Source: Oscillospiraceae bacterium (lineage in GTDB: Bacteria > Bacillota > Clostridia > Oscillospirales > Acutalibacteraceae). Taken from it: a stretch of 64,000 nt of DNA. The DNA lies in the NCBI GenBank assembly GCA_015065765.1, contig SVPP01000011.1, forward strand, positions 1 to 64,000, read 5' to 3'. The translations under genes and the position numbers were made by a program. The notes under the pieces are model-generated. The model ran no database searches, was not told where the DNA came from, and was given only the letters and a program-made list of their open reading frames with translations. This document shows, one piece after another, positions 52,604-61,856 of this stretch. The first letter of the stretch is position 1, and the number at the start of each line of letters is the position of its first letter.

Positions 52604-52860
52604 TAGTTTATTTATAAAAAATTATTAAGTTTGTCAGTTTTTTCTAAAAAAATCCGTCGAAAATATACATTTAGGTCAAAAAAATTCTGTGTTTGAGGAA
52701 AGTGTGCAAAAAGAGATTTAAAGTTTCGTATGTTTTAAACGGCAAATTTAAAAAAATCAGCGTTCAGGCAGATGTTCTCTGAGCAACAGACGTGAATTTA
52801 ACAAATTATAATTTGTTCGGCTCAATATTCAAAATCCGGCATAAGCAATGCTATATCCGC
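52604..52860. other. Gene-free AT-rich spacer with an 18-bp palindrome
   Basis: No gene is visible. The perfect palindrome AACAAATTATAATTTGTT is at 52800-52817. It is not followed by a T-run and could be a regulator site. Confidence 0.4.
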
Positions 52861-52896
52861 ACAAAAAAACAGCCCTCCCGTTTCCGGGAGAGCTGT
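52861..52896 (-). terminator. Terminator of the beta-helix protein gene
   Basis: 12-bp stem ACAGCtCTCCCG / CGGGAGgGCTGT with loop GAAA, then TTTTTTTG on the minus strand. Confidence 0.9.
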
Positions 52897-52916
52897 CTGA
52901 GTTTTAGTTATCGGAA

Positions 52917-54530
52917 TTAAGCAAAAAGATTTGCAAAGAAGTTTTTGATAACTGCGAAAATGTAATTGAAGAAATCAACAAAATCACTTACGATTTCAGT
53001 TGTTGCTTCTGCACCTGCACCTTCGTCAGCACCAATGTTGTGTGTTGAACCGATTGCGTTGCCGTAGAAGTCTACAGAACCCATATCATCTTCAACCTGT
53101 ACACCTTCACCGATACAGGGAGAACCTGTTGCAAGGATGTAGTTATCTCTTACTGATACGCCTTCTTCTGCGCCTGTGTAAGCATTAGCGAATCTGGGGT
53201 TCTTTCTGATTGAATTTCTGTCGCCCTTACTTGTCCAGTAGTAGCAGTTAGCTTCACCTTCACCAACTGAAACCTTCTCACCGATTACAAGTGAGAAAAT
53301 GTTGTTCTTAACAACTGCATTGAGTTCAAGAGAAGTTGTGTTTACAAATGTGTTGTTGTAAACAAGAAGCTCATCAGCGAAAACAAATGATGAACCGTCG
53401 CGGTCTGATACGTTGTAACGAACTCTGCCTGTTGCATCATAAGCTTCAATGAATGCTGTGTTATCTGTTGAGAAAACTCTTTCAATTGTTACGTTCTTTG
53501 CACCGTCAAGAACAAAAGCTGCTGCTGATGTACCATCATAACCGTCAGCGTTGATAACGTCGCCTGACTTTGTAACTGAACCGCCTGATACTGTGATGTC
53601 TTCACCACAGACAGCAACAACCGCTGCGATGTTCATTCCGTCAAACTGACAATCAACAATTGCAACACCCTTTGCATCTGCTGCTACTTCTTCTGAAGCT
53701 TCTGCGGGAGCATCTGCATCTTCTTCTGTTTCTTCTTCAACAACTGTGCTGTCAACTACAACGCCTGCACGGCATTTTGTGAATGTACAAGCTGAAACTG
53801 TGATGTCTGTGCAATCTCCGCCAACGAGAACTGATGAGCCTTTTTCTACAAGAGCTGCTGTTTCCATAGCGTTGATTGATTCGTTACCTGCATCATCAAC
53901 AACAGGTGTAAGGTAATCAACATAACCTACCTGGCTGAAGTCTACGCCTTCAACTGTAACGTTAGCACAACCATCGATAACGATACCGTTGTTAAGTGCT
54001 GAAACTGTAATGTTCTTAACTGTTACGTATTCACAATCAACAAGGGTGATTGCAGGAGCTTCTGTTGCTGTATTGTTGAAGGATTTCTTTGTTGTGCCTT
54101 CTGAAACGATAACGATGGGAGACTCTGCTGTACCCTTGAGGCCATAGAACATAACTGCTGCTTCAGCAGATGCAGTAAGAACGATGTTAACCTCTGAATA
54201 TTCACCTGATGCTGCATAATCGTTAACTTTGTCAATGATCATTGTACCTACTGTAGGATAAATAGGTGAAATTTTGTTATCAGTGATTTCTGTTGCAGGG
54301 TTGAAAACATGAAGATTCCAAGGCTTTGAAAGGCTACCCTGAGCTTCATCAACAACTACGTCTTTAAGTTTTCTGTCATACATAAGACCAAGGTTCTTCT
54401 CAGAAGCTGTACCAAGGTACTTACTGATAGATGTTTTCTCTGTCTCTCCCTCAGCAAATGATACTACTGAAAGACTGAACATTGTTGCAACCATTGCGAT
54501 TGCCATAAAAATTGCCAATACTTTTTTCAT
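52917..54530 (-). CDS. Secreted right-handed parallel beta-helix protein
   Basis: A 537-residue exported protein with signal peptide 1-26 (KKVLAIFMAIAMVATMFSLSVVSFA). Residues about 130-480 have repeated short strands of the type VTVKNITVSALNNGIVIDGCANVTVEGVDF, as in the pectate-lyase-like right-handed beta-helix (PbH1) fold. An acidic insert (EEETEEDADAPAEASEE) interrupts it. NPRFAN...GSPCIGEGV...NIGADEGAG resembles the closing part of beta-helix surface proteins. The C-terminus FFNYIFAVIKNFFANLF is amphipathic and could touch a membrane. No catalytic residues can be pointed to. It starts 30 bp after the FGGY kinase gene with no terminator between, so it may be part of the glycyl radical operon. 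Confidence 0.85.
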   Translation of the reverse strand: MKKVLAIFMAIAMVATMFSLSVVSFAEGETEKTSISKYLGTASEKNLGLMYDRKLKDVVVDEAQGSLSKPWNLHVFNPATEITDNKISPIYPTVGTMIIDKVNDYAASGEYSEVNIVLTASAEAAVMFYGLKGTAESPIVIVSEGTTKKSFNNTATEAPAITLVDCEYVTVKNITVSALNNGIVIDGCANVTVEGVDFSQVGYVDYLTPVVDDAGNESINAMETAALVEKGSSVLVGGDCTDITVSACTFTKCRAGVVVDSTVVEEETEEDADAPAEASEEVAADAKGVAIVDCQFDGMNIAAVVAVCGEDITVSGGSVTKSGDVINADGYDGTSAAAFVLDGAKNVTIERVFSTDNTAFIEAYDATGRVRYNVSDRDGSSFVFADELLVYNNTFVNTTSLELNAVVKNNIFSLVIGEKVSVGEGEANCYYWTSKGDRNSIRKNPRFANAYTGAEEGVSVRDNYILATGSPCIGEGVQVEDDMGSVDFYGNAIGSTHNIGADEGAGAEATTEIVSDFVDFFNYIFAVIKNFFANLFA

Positions 54531-54560
54531 TTGGAATATTCCTCCTTTAAAATTTGTCAG

Positions 54561-55925
54561 TTAACTCTCATACTGAATCAACTGTAGTGCACTTTGTATC
54601 GTATCATAAATTCCCGCTGATGTCAAGGAAAAAATCGCACTTCCGTATGCCGCTTCCTCTTTATGGGCAGGGATTTTAAGCTCCATGCCGAATATGTCAG
54701 AAACTATTTTCTGAAGTGTTTTATTTTTTCTGATACCATTGCCTGACGCAATAAGCTGCCCGGGTTTTTCCTCACAGACCGAAACTCCCGCTTTGTACAT
54801 TTCGCTGAGCTCGTTTGCCATTCCGTGCATTACTCCGTACACAAGATGTCCCGGTGTGAAATTGTCAATTCCGAGATTTTCGATGCTTGCTCTCTCTTCA
54901 GGGTTTTCTCTTGTACCGCAGAAAAGAGTTGAAAACAGAACGGGGTTTTCCGGCTCTGCGTTGTTTTCAAGGAAATTGTCAATACCCTTATATGCGGATG
55001 AACATTTTTCCCCTGTAACCAGCTCTGCTGTTTCACGGAAAAAGTTTTCAAGCAGTGCAAATGCTCTGCCACCGCATAGAGAGGAGCCGACCATAAGCCT
55101 GCTGTCACCGATGCATGGTCTGATTTCAAGACCTGACGGTGCACTGTCAGTTTTTGCAGAAAAGGAAATCTGACTGCCTGTTCCCACATTTACAAGGAGA
55201 CAATCCTCGATGTCACAGACCGAACCGAGAAAGCTGGCCTGATTATCGCCGATCGCTACACTCACAGGAATGTTTCCGTTCTTTTTACCTAAAAGAGCAC
55301 ACTCACTTGTAACATCAGGGAACATTTCAGCCTTCAATCCCGCTTTTGCTATAGCTGATGCGTCAAAGCATGCGTTTTTTATGTCGAACAAGCCATAGCT
55401 TGCGGCATCTGACGTATGCATTACAGTTTTTTTAAGACCTGCCAGCTTCATTGCAGCGTAATCATGTATTGTACAGATTTTCACCGCAGATGCAGGCACC
55501 ATATTATTCTCGGAATGATAAAAATATGTTGCCGCACCAAAACCTGCTGCCATTTTATACCCTGTTAATTCCGTCAGGTGCTGAGCGTATGTTTTGCCGT
55601 CTTTGTAAATTTCATTCGCAGAGGCATCCTGCCATATGTAAAGACCGCTGACAGCCTCACCTTTTTCATCAATATACAGAAGTCCGTGCATCTGACCTGT
55701 AACTCCGATTGAAACAACATCATCAAACTCACTGAGAAGTTCATCAACCATTGCCAGTGCTTTTTTTAGAATTTTTTCAGGATCCTGTATTTTTTCAAAA
55801 GATTTTGCATCTGAAATAAATGTATCATTGGGAAGAGTTACACTTTTAATAACCTTTCCGTTTTCAGCATCAAGAACTATTGTGCACACGGTAGTAGTTC
55901 CGATGTCAAGACCTATCGCTTTCAT
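54561..55925 (-). CDS. FGGY-family sugar kinase (sedoheptulokinase-like)
   Basis: A 454-residue cytosolic kinase. The N-terminal half has the phosphate loop LDIGTTTVCTIVLD, GVTGQMHGLLYI, and the IWQD substrate loop. The C-terminal half has SVAIGDNQASFLGSV, LLVNVGTGSQISF, LMVGSSLCGG and GQLIASGNGIRKN. FGGY kinases phosphorylate ketoses and polyols with ATP; the pattern recalls sedoheptulokinase, but specificity cannot be assigned from sequence. It starts 3 bp after the glycyl radical enzyme gene, so its sugar or sugar product is probably processed in the same pathway. Confidence 0.87.
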   Translation of the reverse strand: MKAIGLDIGTTTVCTIVLDAENGKVIKSVTLPNDTFISDAKSFEKIQDPEKILKKALAMVDELLSEFDDVVSIGVTGQMHGLLYIDEKGEAVSGLYIWQDASANEIYKDGKTYAQHLTELTGYKMAAGFGAATYFYHSENNMVPASAVKICTIHDYAAMKLAGLKKTVMHTSDAASYGLFDIKNACFDASAIAKAGLKAEMFPDVTSECALLGKKNGNIPVSVAIGDNQASFLGSVCDIEDCLLVNVGTGSQISFSAKTDSAPSGLEIRPCIGDSRLMVGSSLCGGRAFALLENFFRETAELVTGEKCSSAYKGIDNFLENNAEPENPVLFSTLFCGTRENPEERASIENLGIDNFTPGHLVYGVMHGMANELSEMYKAGVSVCEEKPGQLIASGNGIRKNKTLQKIVSDIFGMELKIPAHKEEAAYGSAIFSLTSAGIYDTIQSALQLIQYES

Positions 55926-55928
55926 ATT

Positions 55929-58301
55929 TTATAACCTCGTTGATTCCAGATCAAGACGCTTGATAATATCCTGCTGAATTGCAGGTGACAAGTCAAGGAA
56001 GTTTACGAAGGTTCCGTGAATTCTCATAATATAAACTCCGCTGGGAGCATATTTCTGAGGATCTGCAAGAACTTTCCTGAGAGTTTCGGGAGTTGTGACA
56101 TTTACATATAAATAGAAAGGTGAAATATCTTCGTTAAGATCGTTGAAGAAGAGAGGAGCGATAACTCTTTCGCCGAAGTCAGCACCTTTATCTTCATATT
56201 CCTCACCCGTAAAGAACTTAGGATCAACACCGAAGTGTGAAGCATAACCGCCACAGAATTTTTCAAAAGGAAGCTTAAAGGTTGACAACATTCTGAAGCC
56301 AAGACCTGAGCCTGCTTCGCCGTAAAGGGGGTCAACACCGTAGCCAAGCTGTTCACGTGCTTTTCTGCCGTCAGGAGTTGCACCTACCCAGTAGCCGTAA
56401 GTCAGATGTGTTGATGGACTTGACCAATCGGGACGGAATGGATTGCCAAGATAGTTTTTCTTTGAAGCAATCATATCAGATATCTTTGATGCGATTTCTG
56501 CAGCTTCTCTGTCAACAACTACATTGTTATTACCAAACTTAGGACAGGATGAAAGATACTCTCTCAGTTCTTCCTCACCTTCAAAATTATTTCTCAGAGC
56601 ATTCAGAAGCCTTTCTGCATCGTCGGGATAATCCTTAAGGAAGCAGTCAATCGCAACAAATGAGTCAGCAATAATTGAAAGACCGTGAATGAGACAGCCG
56701 CTGCCGTTATATTTTGTACCCTGCTCTTTTGTATCACGCATGTCGATACCGCTTTCGATACCGCCCATAAATACACTGAGGAACGGAACAGGAAGCTCTG
56801 AAATTGCAATTGACGCACCGTTTGCGGCATCACACATTTTATCTGCAAAATAGTCAGCATTCTTATAGAATTCTTCTCTGATATTCTGAAGAAGTTTCTT
56901 TGCATCTGTTTCTGTTGTAACAGTGTCAATCTTTTTACCTGTTATTGTTGAATAGCCTCCATTCAGCACGAGTTCAAGAATCTTCGGCATGTTGAACCAT
57001 GAGTTTGTTGTGTTGCCGTTATCCTTGCCCATGATAAGAGGTTCCTGACAACCTGCAACAGAATAATCCTCAAGGTCTTCGGGATCTTTGCCTGCATTCT
57101 TAAGAACAGCAAAGAGTGCATCGTCATTGAAAAGAGAAGGGGTAAGCACACCGGGAGTAAAGAAGAACTTACCCATTTCACGGTACATTTCTTTGGGTGT
57201 GTTTTTATGTAACTTTGCAGAAAGAATGGGCTGAGGCAAATTCATGTCATAGTAAGCATCCATGAGAGCATAAGATGTTTCATTTGTAAGGTCTGTGCCG
57301 TCGTTTGCTTTACCGCCTACAAGAACGCTCTGTGAAATTGCCCAGCTTCTGTCTGCAACGTTGAAGAAAACAAGGAAATGTTTGAGAAGAGATGCAGTTG
57401 TTTCTCTGTCTTCGCCACTCATCTGTCTGTAAGGCTCGAAAATTCTGTCAGCGTTACCAACTGAGAAAGCAAAGGGGTTGGGAGCCTGTTCAAGACACAT
57501 TACCTGCCACAGAAGCATGAAAGACTGAATTGCTTCGTAAAGACTTTCAGCACCATTCGCAGGAACCTTACGGAGAGTTGAAGCTAAAAGTTCAAGCTGA
57601 ACTTTTCTCTCATCATCTGCAGACGCCATTTTTTCTTCAGCAATTTCAGCATATCTTTCAGCAAGACGTTTTGTGCTTTCAAGAGTAATTATAAAAGCTT
57701 CGTAGTTTGTTCTCTTTTTCTCGTTTGTTTCTGTTGAAAGCTTCTCTTTAATGTCACCGATAATTTTGTCAAGACCGAATTTCAGAACAGGTCTGAAATC
57801 GGGAATCAGGTGACCTGTTACCTGCTCTATAAAAAAAGCAACCTCTGCGGTATAATCTTCATACTTATCGTACATTTCAGTGAGAGTTCTTACATAATCA
57901 GTTTTCTTTGTAAATTCTCTGACCGCATCAATTCTTTCCTTGGGGAATTCGTCGTTAGGCTCTATATCATTGTAAACCGCTGTAGGATCACAATAACCTG
58001 AGAAGGTTTCAACGCGGAAAGCAGGATTGATAAGAGCATAGCTTCTTGCAAAAGCATCTCTCTGTGTGCCTGCAAAAACTGCATTGTCACTGATTGAAAG
58101 AGGAAGTCTTTCGATAATTGCCTCAAGTTCCTTGGCAGCTCTCATTTCTTTGTCAAGAGATGCAAATTCATCGCTGTGAAGATATGCAGTTTCTCTGGCA
58201 ATAAGCCAACCATCAAGGCGCATAAGACTTCTTTCCTCTTTAAAAAGAGCTTTAGCCATTTCAGTAATTTCGTTCTGTTTGTAGATTTCTTTGATTATCA
58301 T
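55929..58301 (-). CDS. Glycyl radical enzyme of the pyruvate formate-lyase superfamily, substrate unknown
   Basis: A 790-residue oxygen-sensitive enzyme. Both radical sites are present: the thiyl cysteine Cys418 in DYSVAGCQEP, with Glu420 (the C-x-E pair seen in dehydratase and lyase type members), and the C-terminal glycyl loop MRIHGTF with Gly763. It is not classic pyruvate formate-lyase, which has two adjacent cysteines. It is not obviously a glycerol or diol dehydratase with a microcompartment, since no shell genes are near. The partners are an activase gene (58315) and a FGGY sugar kinase gene (54561), so a sugar, polyol or modified sugar substrate is inferred. ATG 58301 is preferred because AAAGGG lies 9 nt upstream; ATG 58310 is adjacent to that site. 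Confidence 0.9.
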   Translation of the reverse strand: MIIKEIYKQNEITEMAKALFKEERSLMRLDGWLIARETAYLHSDEFASLDKEMRAAKELEAIIERLPLSISDNAVFAGTQRDAFARSYALINPAFRVETFSGYCDPTAVYNDIEPNDEFPKERIDAVREFTKKTDYVRTLTEMYDKYEDYTAEVAFFIEQVTGHLIPDFRPVLKFGLDKIIGDIKEKLSTETNEKKRTNYEAFIITLESTKRLAERYAEIAEEKMASADDERKVQLELLASTLRKVPANGAESLYEAIQSFMLLWQVMCLEQAPNPFAFSVGNADRIFEPYRQMSGEDRETTASLLKHFLVFFNVADRSWAISQSVLVGGKANDGTDLTNETSYALMDAYYDMNLPQPILSAKLHKNTPKEMYREMGKFFFTPGVLTPSLFNDDALFAVLKNAGKDPEDLEDYSVAGCQEPLIMGKDNGNTTNSWFNMPKILELVLNGGYSTITGKKIDTVTTETDAKKLLQNIREEFYKNADYFADKMCDAANGASIAISELPVPFLSVFMGGIESGIDMRDTKEQGTKYNGSGCLIHGLSIIADSFVAIDCFLKDYPDDAERLLNALRNNFEGEEELREYLSSCPKFGNNNVVVDREAAEIASKISDMIASKKNYLGNPFRPDWSSPSTHLTYGYWVGATPDGRKAREQLGYGVDPLYGEAGSGLGFRMLSTFKLPFEKFCGGYASHFGVDPKFFTGEEYEDKGADFGERVIAPLFFNDLNEDISPFYLYVNVTTPETLRKVLADPQKYAPSGVYIMRIHGTFVNFLDLSPAIQQDIIKRLDLESTRL

Positions 58302-58314
58302 TCTAATCATCCCT

Positions 58315-59073
58315 TTATGTTTTGATTATGGAAATTCCGTTCTTTTTCAGAACATCAATAAATTGTGTATATTCTTCATCTGTTACGTGGGCATCGTTCA
58401 TCCTGTATTCCATACCGCACTGTGCCCATTTGTCCTTACCGTATTCATGATACCGCAGAACCTCAACATCAATTTTGTCATTAGCAAAGCTTTTTATCAG
58501 CCTTGCAAAATTGTCTGCATCCTCCGCAGATGAATTGAATTTTCCGACAAGGGGAATATGTATAAGAAGCTGGTCCCTCATCTTTGTGACCTTTCTTATG
58601 TTTTCTATTGTTTTCTCATTGGATGTGCCGATTACCGATTTATGTTTTTCTGCATCATAATGTTTAAGATCAACTATCATGTAATCGATAAGCTCGCTCA
58701 GTTCACAGAATTCAGGATGTGATGCGTTTGATTCAATCGCGGTATTTATCCCCGCTTCTTTACATCTCATAAGAAGTTCTTTAAGTGCTTCAAACTGCAC
58801 CGTCGGTTCTCCGCCTGTAAAGGTAACTCCGCCGCCTGAAAACATCATCATTTTCCCGGAAAGGATCTCAGCAAAAATCTCTTCTGTATCATGCTCTGTA
58901 CAGGAAAGCTTTTTCTTACCATCAGAAATCATTTCAGTGCCGTTTATTGCAATGCTTTCGGGATTTGAACACCAGGGGCAGAAAAAATTACACCCCTGAA
59001 GATGATATACAAGTCTGTTACCGGGACCGTCCTGTGAAAAATTGAAGCCTCTGTGCAAAATTCTGATTTTCAT
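58315..59073 (-). CDS. Glycyl radical enzyme activating enzyme (radical SAM)
   Basis: A 252-residue radical SAM activase that abstracts a hydrogen from the Gly of its partner. GCNFFCPWCSNPE carries the CX3CX2C cluster motif near residue 28, followed by VTFTGGEPTVQ (SAM-binding GGE), and DYMIVDLKHYDAEKH. The insert after the motif is short, so there is no extra ferredoxin-like cluster domain of the type seen in many diol-dehydratase activases; a single Cys (LSC) remains there. The start is 5 bp after the predicted promoter region of the operon, and the glycyl radical enzyme gene begins 13 bp after its stop. Confidence 0.92.
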   Translation of the reverse strand: MKIRILHRGFNFSQDGPGNRLVYHLQGCNFFCPWCSNPESIAINGTEMISDGKKKLSCTEHDTEEIFAEILSGKMMMFSGGGVTFTGGEPTVQFEALKELLMRCKEAGINTAIESNASHPEFCELSELIDYMIVDLKHYDAEKHKSVIGTSNEKTIENIRKVTKMRDQLLIHIPLVGKFNSSAEDADNFARLIKSFANDKIDVEVLRYHEYGKDKWAQCGMEYRMNDAHVTDEEYTQFIDVLKKNGISIIKT

Positions 59074-59107
59074 TAAAAATCACCATAATAACCTATTATC
59101 TTTTTAA

Positions 59108-59136
59108 ATTATATCACAAGTTATAATTATTGTCTA
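59108..59136 (-). promoter_or_regulatory. Promoter of the glycyl radical operon
   Basis: Minus strand TAGACA (59131-59136), 17 bp, TATAAT (59108-59113), 34 bp before the activase start. Confidence 0.6.
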
Positions 59137-59184
59137 TAAATAACTATTAAAATTTATTTATTTTCATATAACTATGTGTTGATT

Positions 59185-59213
59185 TTGACCACAATAATGT
59201 GATATGATATTAT
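59185..59213 (+). promoter_or_regulatory. Promoter of the ApgM-type/sulfhydrylase pair
   Basis: TTGACC (59185-59190), 17 bp, TATTAT (59208-59213), 33 bp before the start codon. Confidence 0.6.
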
Positions 59214-59246
59214 AGCAAAATTTTATTCCTTAAGGAGTTGATATAT

Positions 59247-60458
59247 ATGAAATATGCGGTTATCCTCTATGACGGAATGGCTGACCTTCCCGTCGAGGAA
59301 TTAGGCGGTAAAACACCTATGGAAGCAGCAAACAAACCCAACTTTGATCGTCTTGCAAGCAAAGGCGAAATCGGTCTTGTAAGAACTGTGGCAGATGGTT
59401 TAAAACCGGGAAGCGACGTTGCAAACTTAAGCGTTCTCGGTTATGATCCGAAAAAATATTACACCGGACGTTCACCTCTGGAAGCGGTAAGCATCGGTGT
59501 CAAAATGCTCGATGATGACATCGCTCTCAGATGCAATCTCGTTTCATTGCCAGACGAGAAAAATTACGAAGACAAAACAATGGTTGACTATTCGGGCGGT
59601 GATATTTCCACTCCCGAAGCTGCAGAAATCATAAAATCAGTAGAAGAGCATTTCGGAAATGATATTTTCAGATTCTATGCAGGTGTCCAGTACAGACACT
59701 GCCTTATCTGGCATAAAGGCACTGTAGACCTTGGTTCAATGACACCTCCCCATGATATCTCCGGTCAGGTTGTAGGTCAGTATCTTTCGAACAGCGAAAA
59801 TGCTAAAGACCTTATCGCCATGATGAAGGAAAGCTACGATTTTCTTATGAAGCATCCCGTAAATATAAAAAGAATGGCTGAGGGCAAACTTCCCGCAAAC
59901 TCAATCTGGCTCTGGGGCGAAGGAAAGAAGCCTATGCTCCCCTCTTTTGAAGAGACTTTCGGTCTTAAAGGAAGTATTATTTCAGCAGTTGACCTTCTCA
60001 AGGGAATCGGTCAGTGTGCAGGAATGAAAACTCCCGATGTTGACGGTGCAACAGGCTACATAGATACAAACTTTGAAGGTAAAGCTAAGCAGGCTGTTAA
60101 AGATTTTGACGAAGGCTGTGACTTTGTCTATGTTCACTTTGAAGCACCCGACGAATGCGGACACAGAAGAGAAGCAAAAAACAAAGTCCGTTCAATCGAG
60201 CTTATTGACGAAAAGGTTTTGCCAATAATAATTGAAGGTCTTGAAAAATATGATGATTATAAAATCCTAATTCTTCCCGACCATCCCACACCAATCAGAA
60301 CAGCAACACATTCATCAGACCCTGTGCCCTACATGATTTATCACAAAAAAGACGAAAAGGAAAATTCATTCGATTCAATCAACGAGAAAACAGCAGCAGA
60401 CAGCGGAAACTTTGTTGAATTCGGTCCCGATGTGATGAAAAAATTTCTTGCTGAATAA
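59247..60458 (+). CDS. ApgM-family phosphoglycerate mutase / proposed homoserine kinase
   Basis: A 403-residue enzyme of the alkaline-phosphatase-like superfamily. MKYAVILYDGMADLPVEELGGKTPME (metal Asp near residue 9), GSDVANLSVLGYDP (the metal- and phosphate-binding Ser loop), YTGRSPLEAVS, VHFEAPDECGHR and LPDHPTPIRTATHS (metal-binding Asp and His residues) match the archaeal-type cofactor-independent phosphoglycerate mutase. A close branch of this family has been proposed to act as homoserine kinase in genomes lacking ThrB. The next gene uses a homoserine ester, so that role deserves weight here (inference from context). ATG 59247 is chosen with AAGGAG 9 nt upstream; the TTG nine bases earlier touches that site. 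Confidence 0.87.
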   Translation: MKYAVILYDGMADLPVEELGGKTPMEAANKPNFDRLASKGEIGLVRTVADGLKPGSDVANLSVLGYDPKKYYTGRSPLEAVSIGVKMLDDDIALRCNLVSLPDEKNYEDKTMVDYSGGDISTPEAAEIIKSVEEHFGNDIFRFYAGVQYRHCLIWHKGTVDLGSMTPPHDISGQVVGQYLSNSENAKDLIAMMKESYDFLMKHPVNIKRMAEGKLPANSIWLWGEGKKPMLPSFEETFGLKGSIISAVDLLKGIGQCAGMKTPDVDGATGYIDTNFEGKAKQAVKDFDEGCDFVYVHFEAPDECGHRREAKNKVRSIELIDEKVLPIIIEGLEKYDDYKILILPDHPTPIRTATHSSDPVPYMIYHKKDEKENSFDSINEKTAADSGNFVEFGPDVMKKFLAE

Positions 60459-60482
60459 AATAATAAAAAGGAAGTAATAAAA

Positions 60483-61757
60483 ATGAAAATAAACACAAAA
60501 TGCCTCCACGCAGGCTACACACCGAAAAACGGCGAACCCAGAGTTCTCCCCATCACACAGAGCACAACTTTCAAATATGAAAGCAGTGAAGAAATGGGTA
60601 AACTTTTTGACCTTGAAGCAGAAGGATACTTCTACACAAGACTTCAGAATCCCACAAACGATGCAGTTGCAGCTAAAATCGCAGCTCTTGAAGGCGGCGT
60701 TGCAGCAGTTCTCACCTCATCAGGTCAGGCAGCATCCTTCTACTCGGTTTTCAACATCTGCCATGCAGGTGACCATGTTGTGGCATCAGCTGCAATTTAC
60801 GGCGGTACATTCAACCTCTTCTCAGTTACAATGAAGAAGCTGGGAATCGATTTCACTTTTGTCAATCCCGATTCAACCGAGGAAGAACTGAATGCCGCAT
60901 TCAAAGAAAACACAAAGGTTGTTTTTGCAGAAACGCTTTCAAACCCCTCACTCAATATTCTTGATATCGAGCTTTTTGCAAATGTGGCTCACGCTCACGG
61001 GGTTCCCCTTATTGTTGACAACACATTTCCCACACCTATCAACTGCAGACCTTTCGAGTTTGGTGCAGACATCGTAACTCACTCAACAACAAAATACATG
61101 GACGGTCACGCAACACAGGTTGGCGGTGTTATTGTTGACAGCGGTAACTTCGACTGGACAGCATCAGATAAATACCCGGGACTCACAACTCCCGATGAAT
61201 CATATCACGGTGTTATTTACACAGAACGTTTCGGCAAAGGAGCATACATCACAAAATGTGTGACACAGCTCATGAGAGACTTGGGCTCAATACCCTCTCC
61301 TCACAACGCATTTCTCCTCAATCTCGGTCTTGAAACACTTTTCCTCAGAGTTCCCAGACATTGTGAAAATGCTCTTAAAGTGGCAAAATTCCTTGAAGCT
61401 AATGAAAACGTTACATGGGTGAATTATCCCGGTCTTGAAGGCAATAAATATTATTCTCTCGCTCAGAAGTATATGCCCGACGGCACAAGCGGTGTTGTCT
61501 CTTTCGGTATCAAGGGCGGAAGAGAAGCTGCAACACGCTTTATGGATTCACTGAAGCTTGCAACAATCGCAACACACGTTGCAGACTGCAGAACATGTGT
61601 CCTTCACCCTGCAAGCACAACTCACAGACAGCTCACATCTCAGCAGCTTGAAGAAGCAGGTGTTGCAGAAGACCTTATCAGATTCTCAGTAGGTCTCGAA
61701 GATGCAGACGACATTATCGCCGACATCGCACAGGCAATCGAAGCTTCCCAAATGTAA
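60483..61757 (+). CDS. metY: O-acetylhomoserine aminocarboxypropyltransferase (sulfhydrylase)
   Basis: A 424-residue cytosolic PLP enzyme of the Cys/Met metabolism family. It makes homocysteine (or methionine) from O-acetylhomoserine and sulfide. Features are KCLHAGYTPKNG at the N-terminus, FYTRLQNPTNDAVAAKIAALEGG, the PLP-ring stacking tract SSGQAA, VDNTFPTP, and the Schiff-base lysine in THSTTKYMDGHATQVGG (near residue 205). The ending THRQLT...IRFSVGLED is typical of the sulfhydrylase branch. It lies 24 bp after the ApgM-type gene and is probably co-transcribed. Confidence 0.93.
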   Translation: MKINTKCLHAGYTPKNGEPRVLPITQSTTFKYESSEEMGKLFDLEAEGYFYTRLQNPTNDAVAAKIAALEGGVAAVLTSSGQAASFYSVFNICHAGDHVVASAAIYGGTFNLFSVTMKKLGIDFTFVNPDSTEEELNAAFKENTKVVFAETLSNPSLNILDIELFANVAHAHGVPLIVDNTFPTPINCRPFEFGADIVTHSTTKYMDGHATQVGGVIVDSGNFDWTASDKYPGLTTPDESYHGVIYTERFGKGAYITKCVTQLMRDLGSIPSPHNAFLLNLGLETLFLRVPRHCENALKVAKFLEANENVTWVNYPGLEGNKYYSLAQKYMPDGTSGVVSFGIKGGREAATRFMDSLKLATIATHVADCRTCVLHPASTTHRQLTSQQLEEAGVAEDLIRFSVGLEDADDIIADIAQAIEASQM

Positions 61758-61775
61758 ATTTTATCTGACAAATAT

Positions 61776-61803
61776 TGACTTTTGATTTTTTGGCAGTATA
61801 ATG
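61776..61803 (+). promoter_or_regulatory. Promoter of the small Cys-rich protein gene
   Basis: TTGACT (61776-61781), 16 bp, TATAAT (61798-61803), 53 bp before the start. Confidence 0.65.
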
Positions 61804-61856
61804 TAAGTACAGTGGTGTAAAAATTATACCGTAAAACTCTCTCGGAGGTAATACAA

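Noticed and set aside
55929-58301. Pyruvate formate-lyase
   Set aside because: The active-site region has a single Cys in AGCQEP rather than the two adjacent cysteines of PflB, and the neighbours are a sugar kinase and an exported protein.
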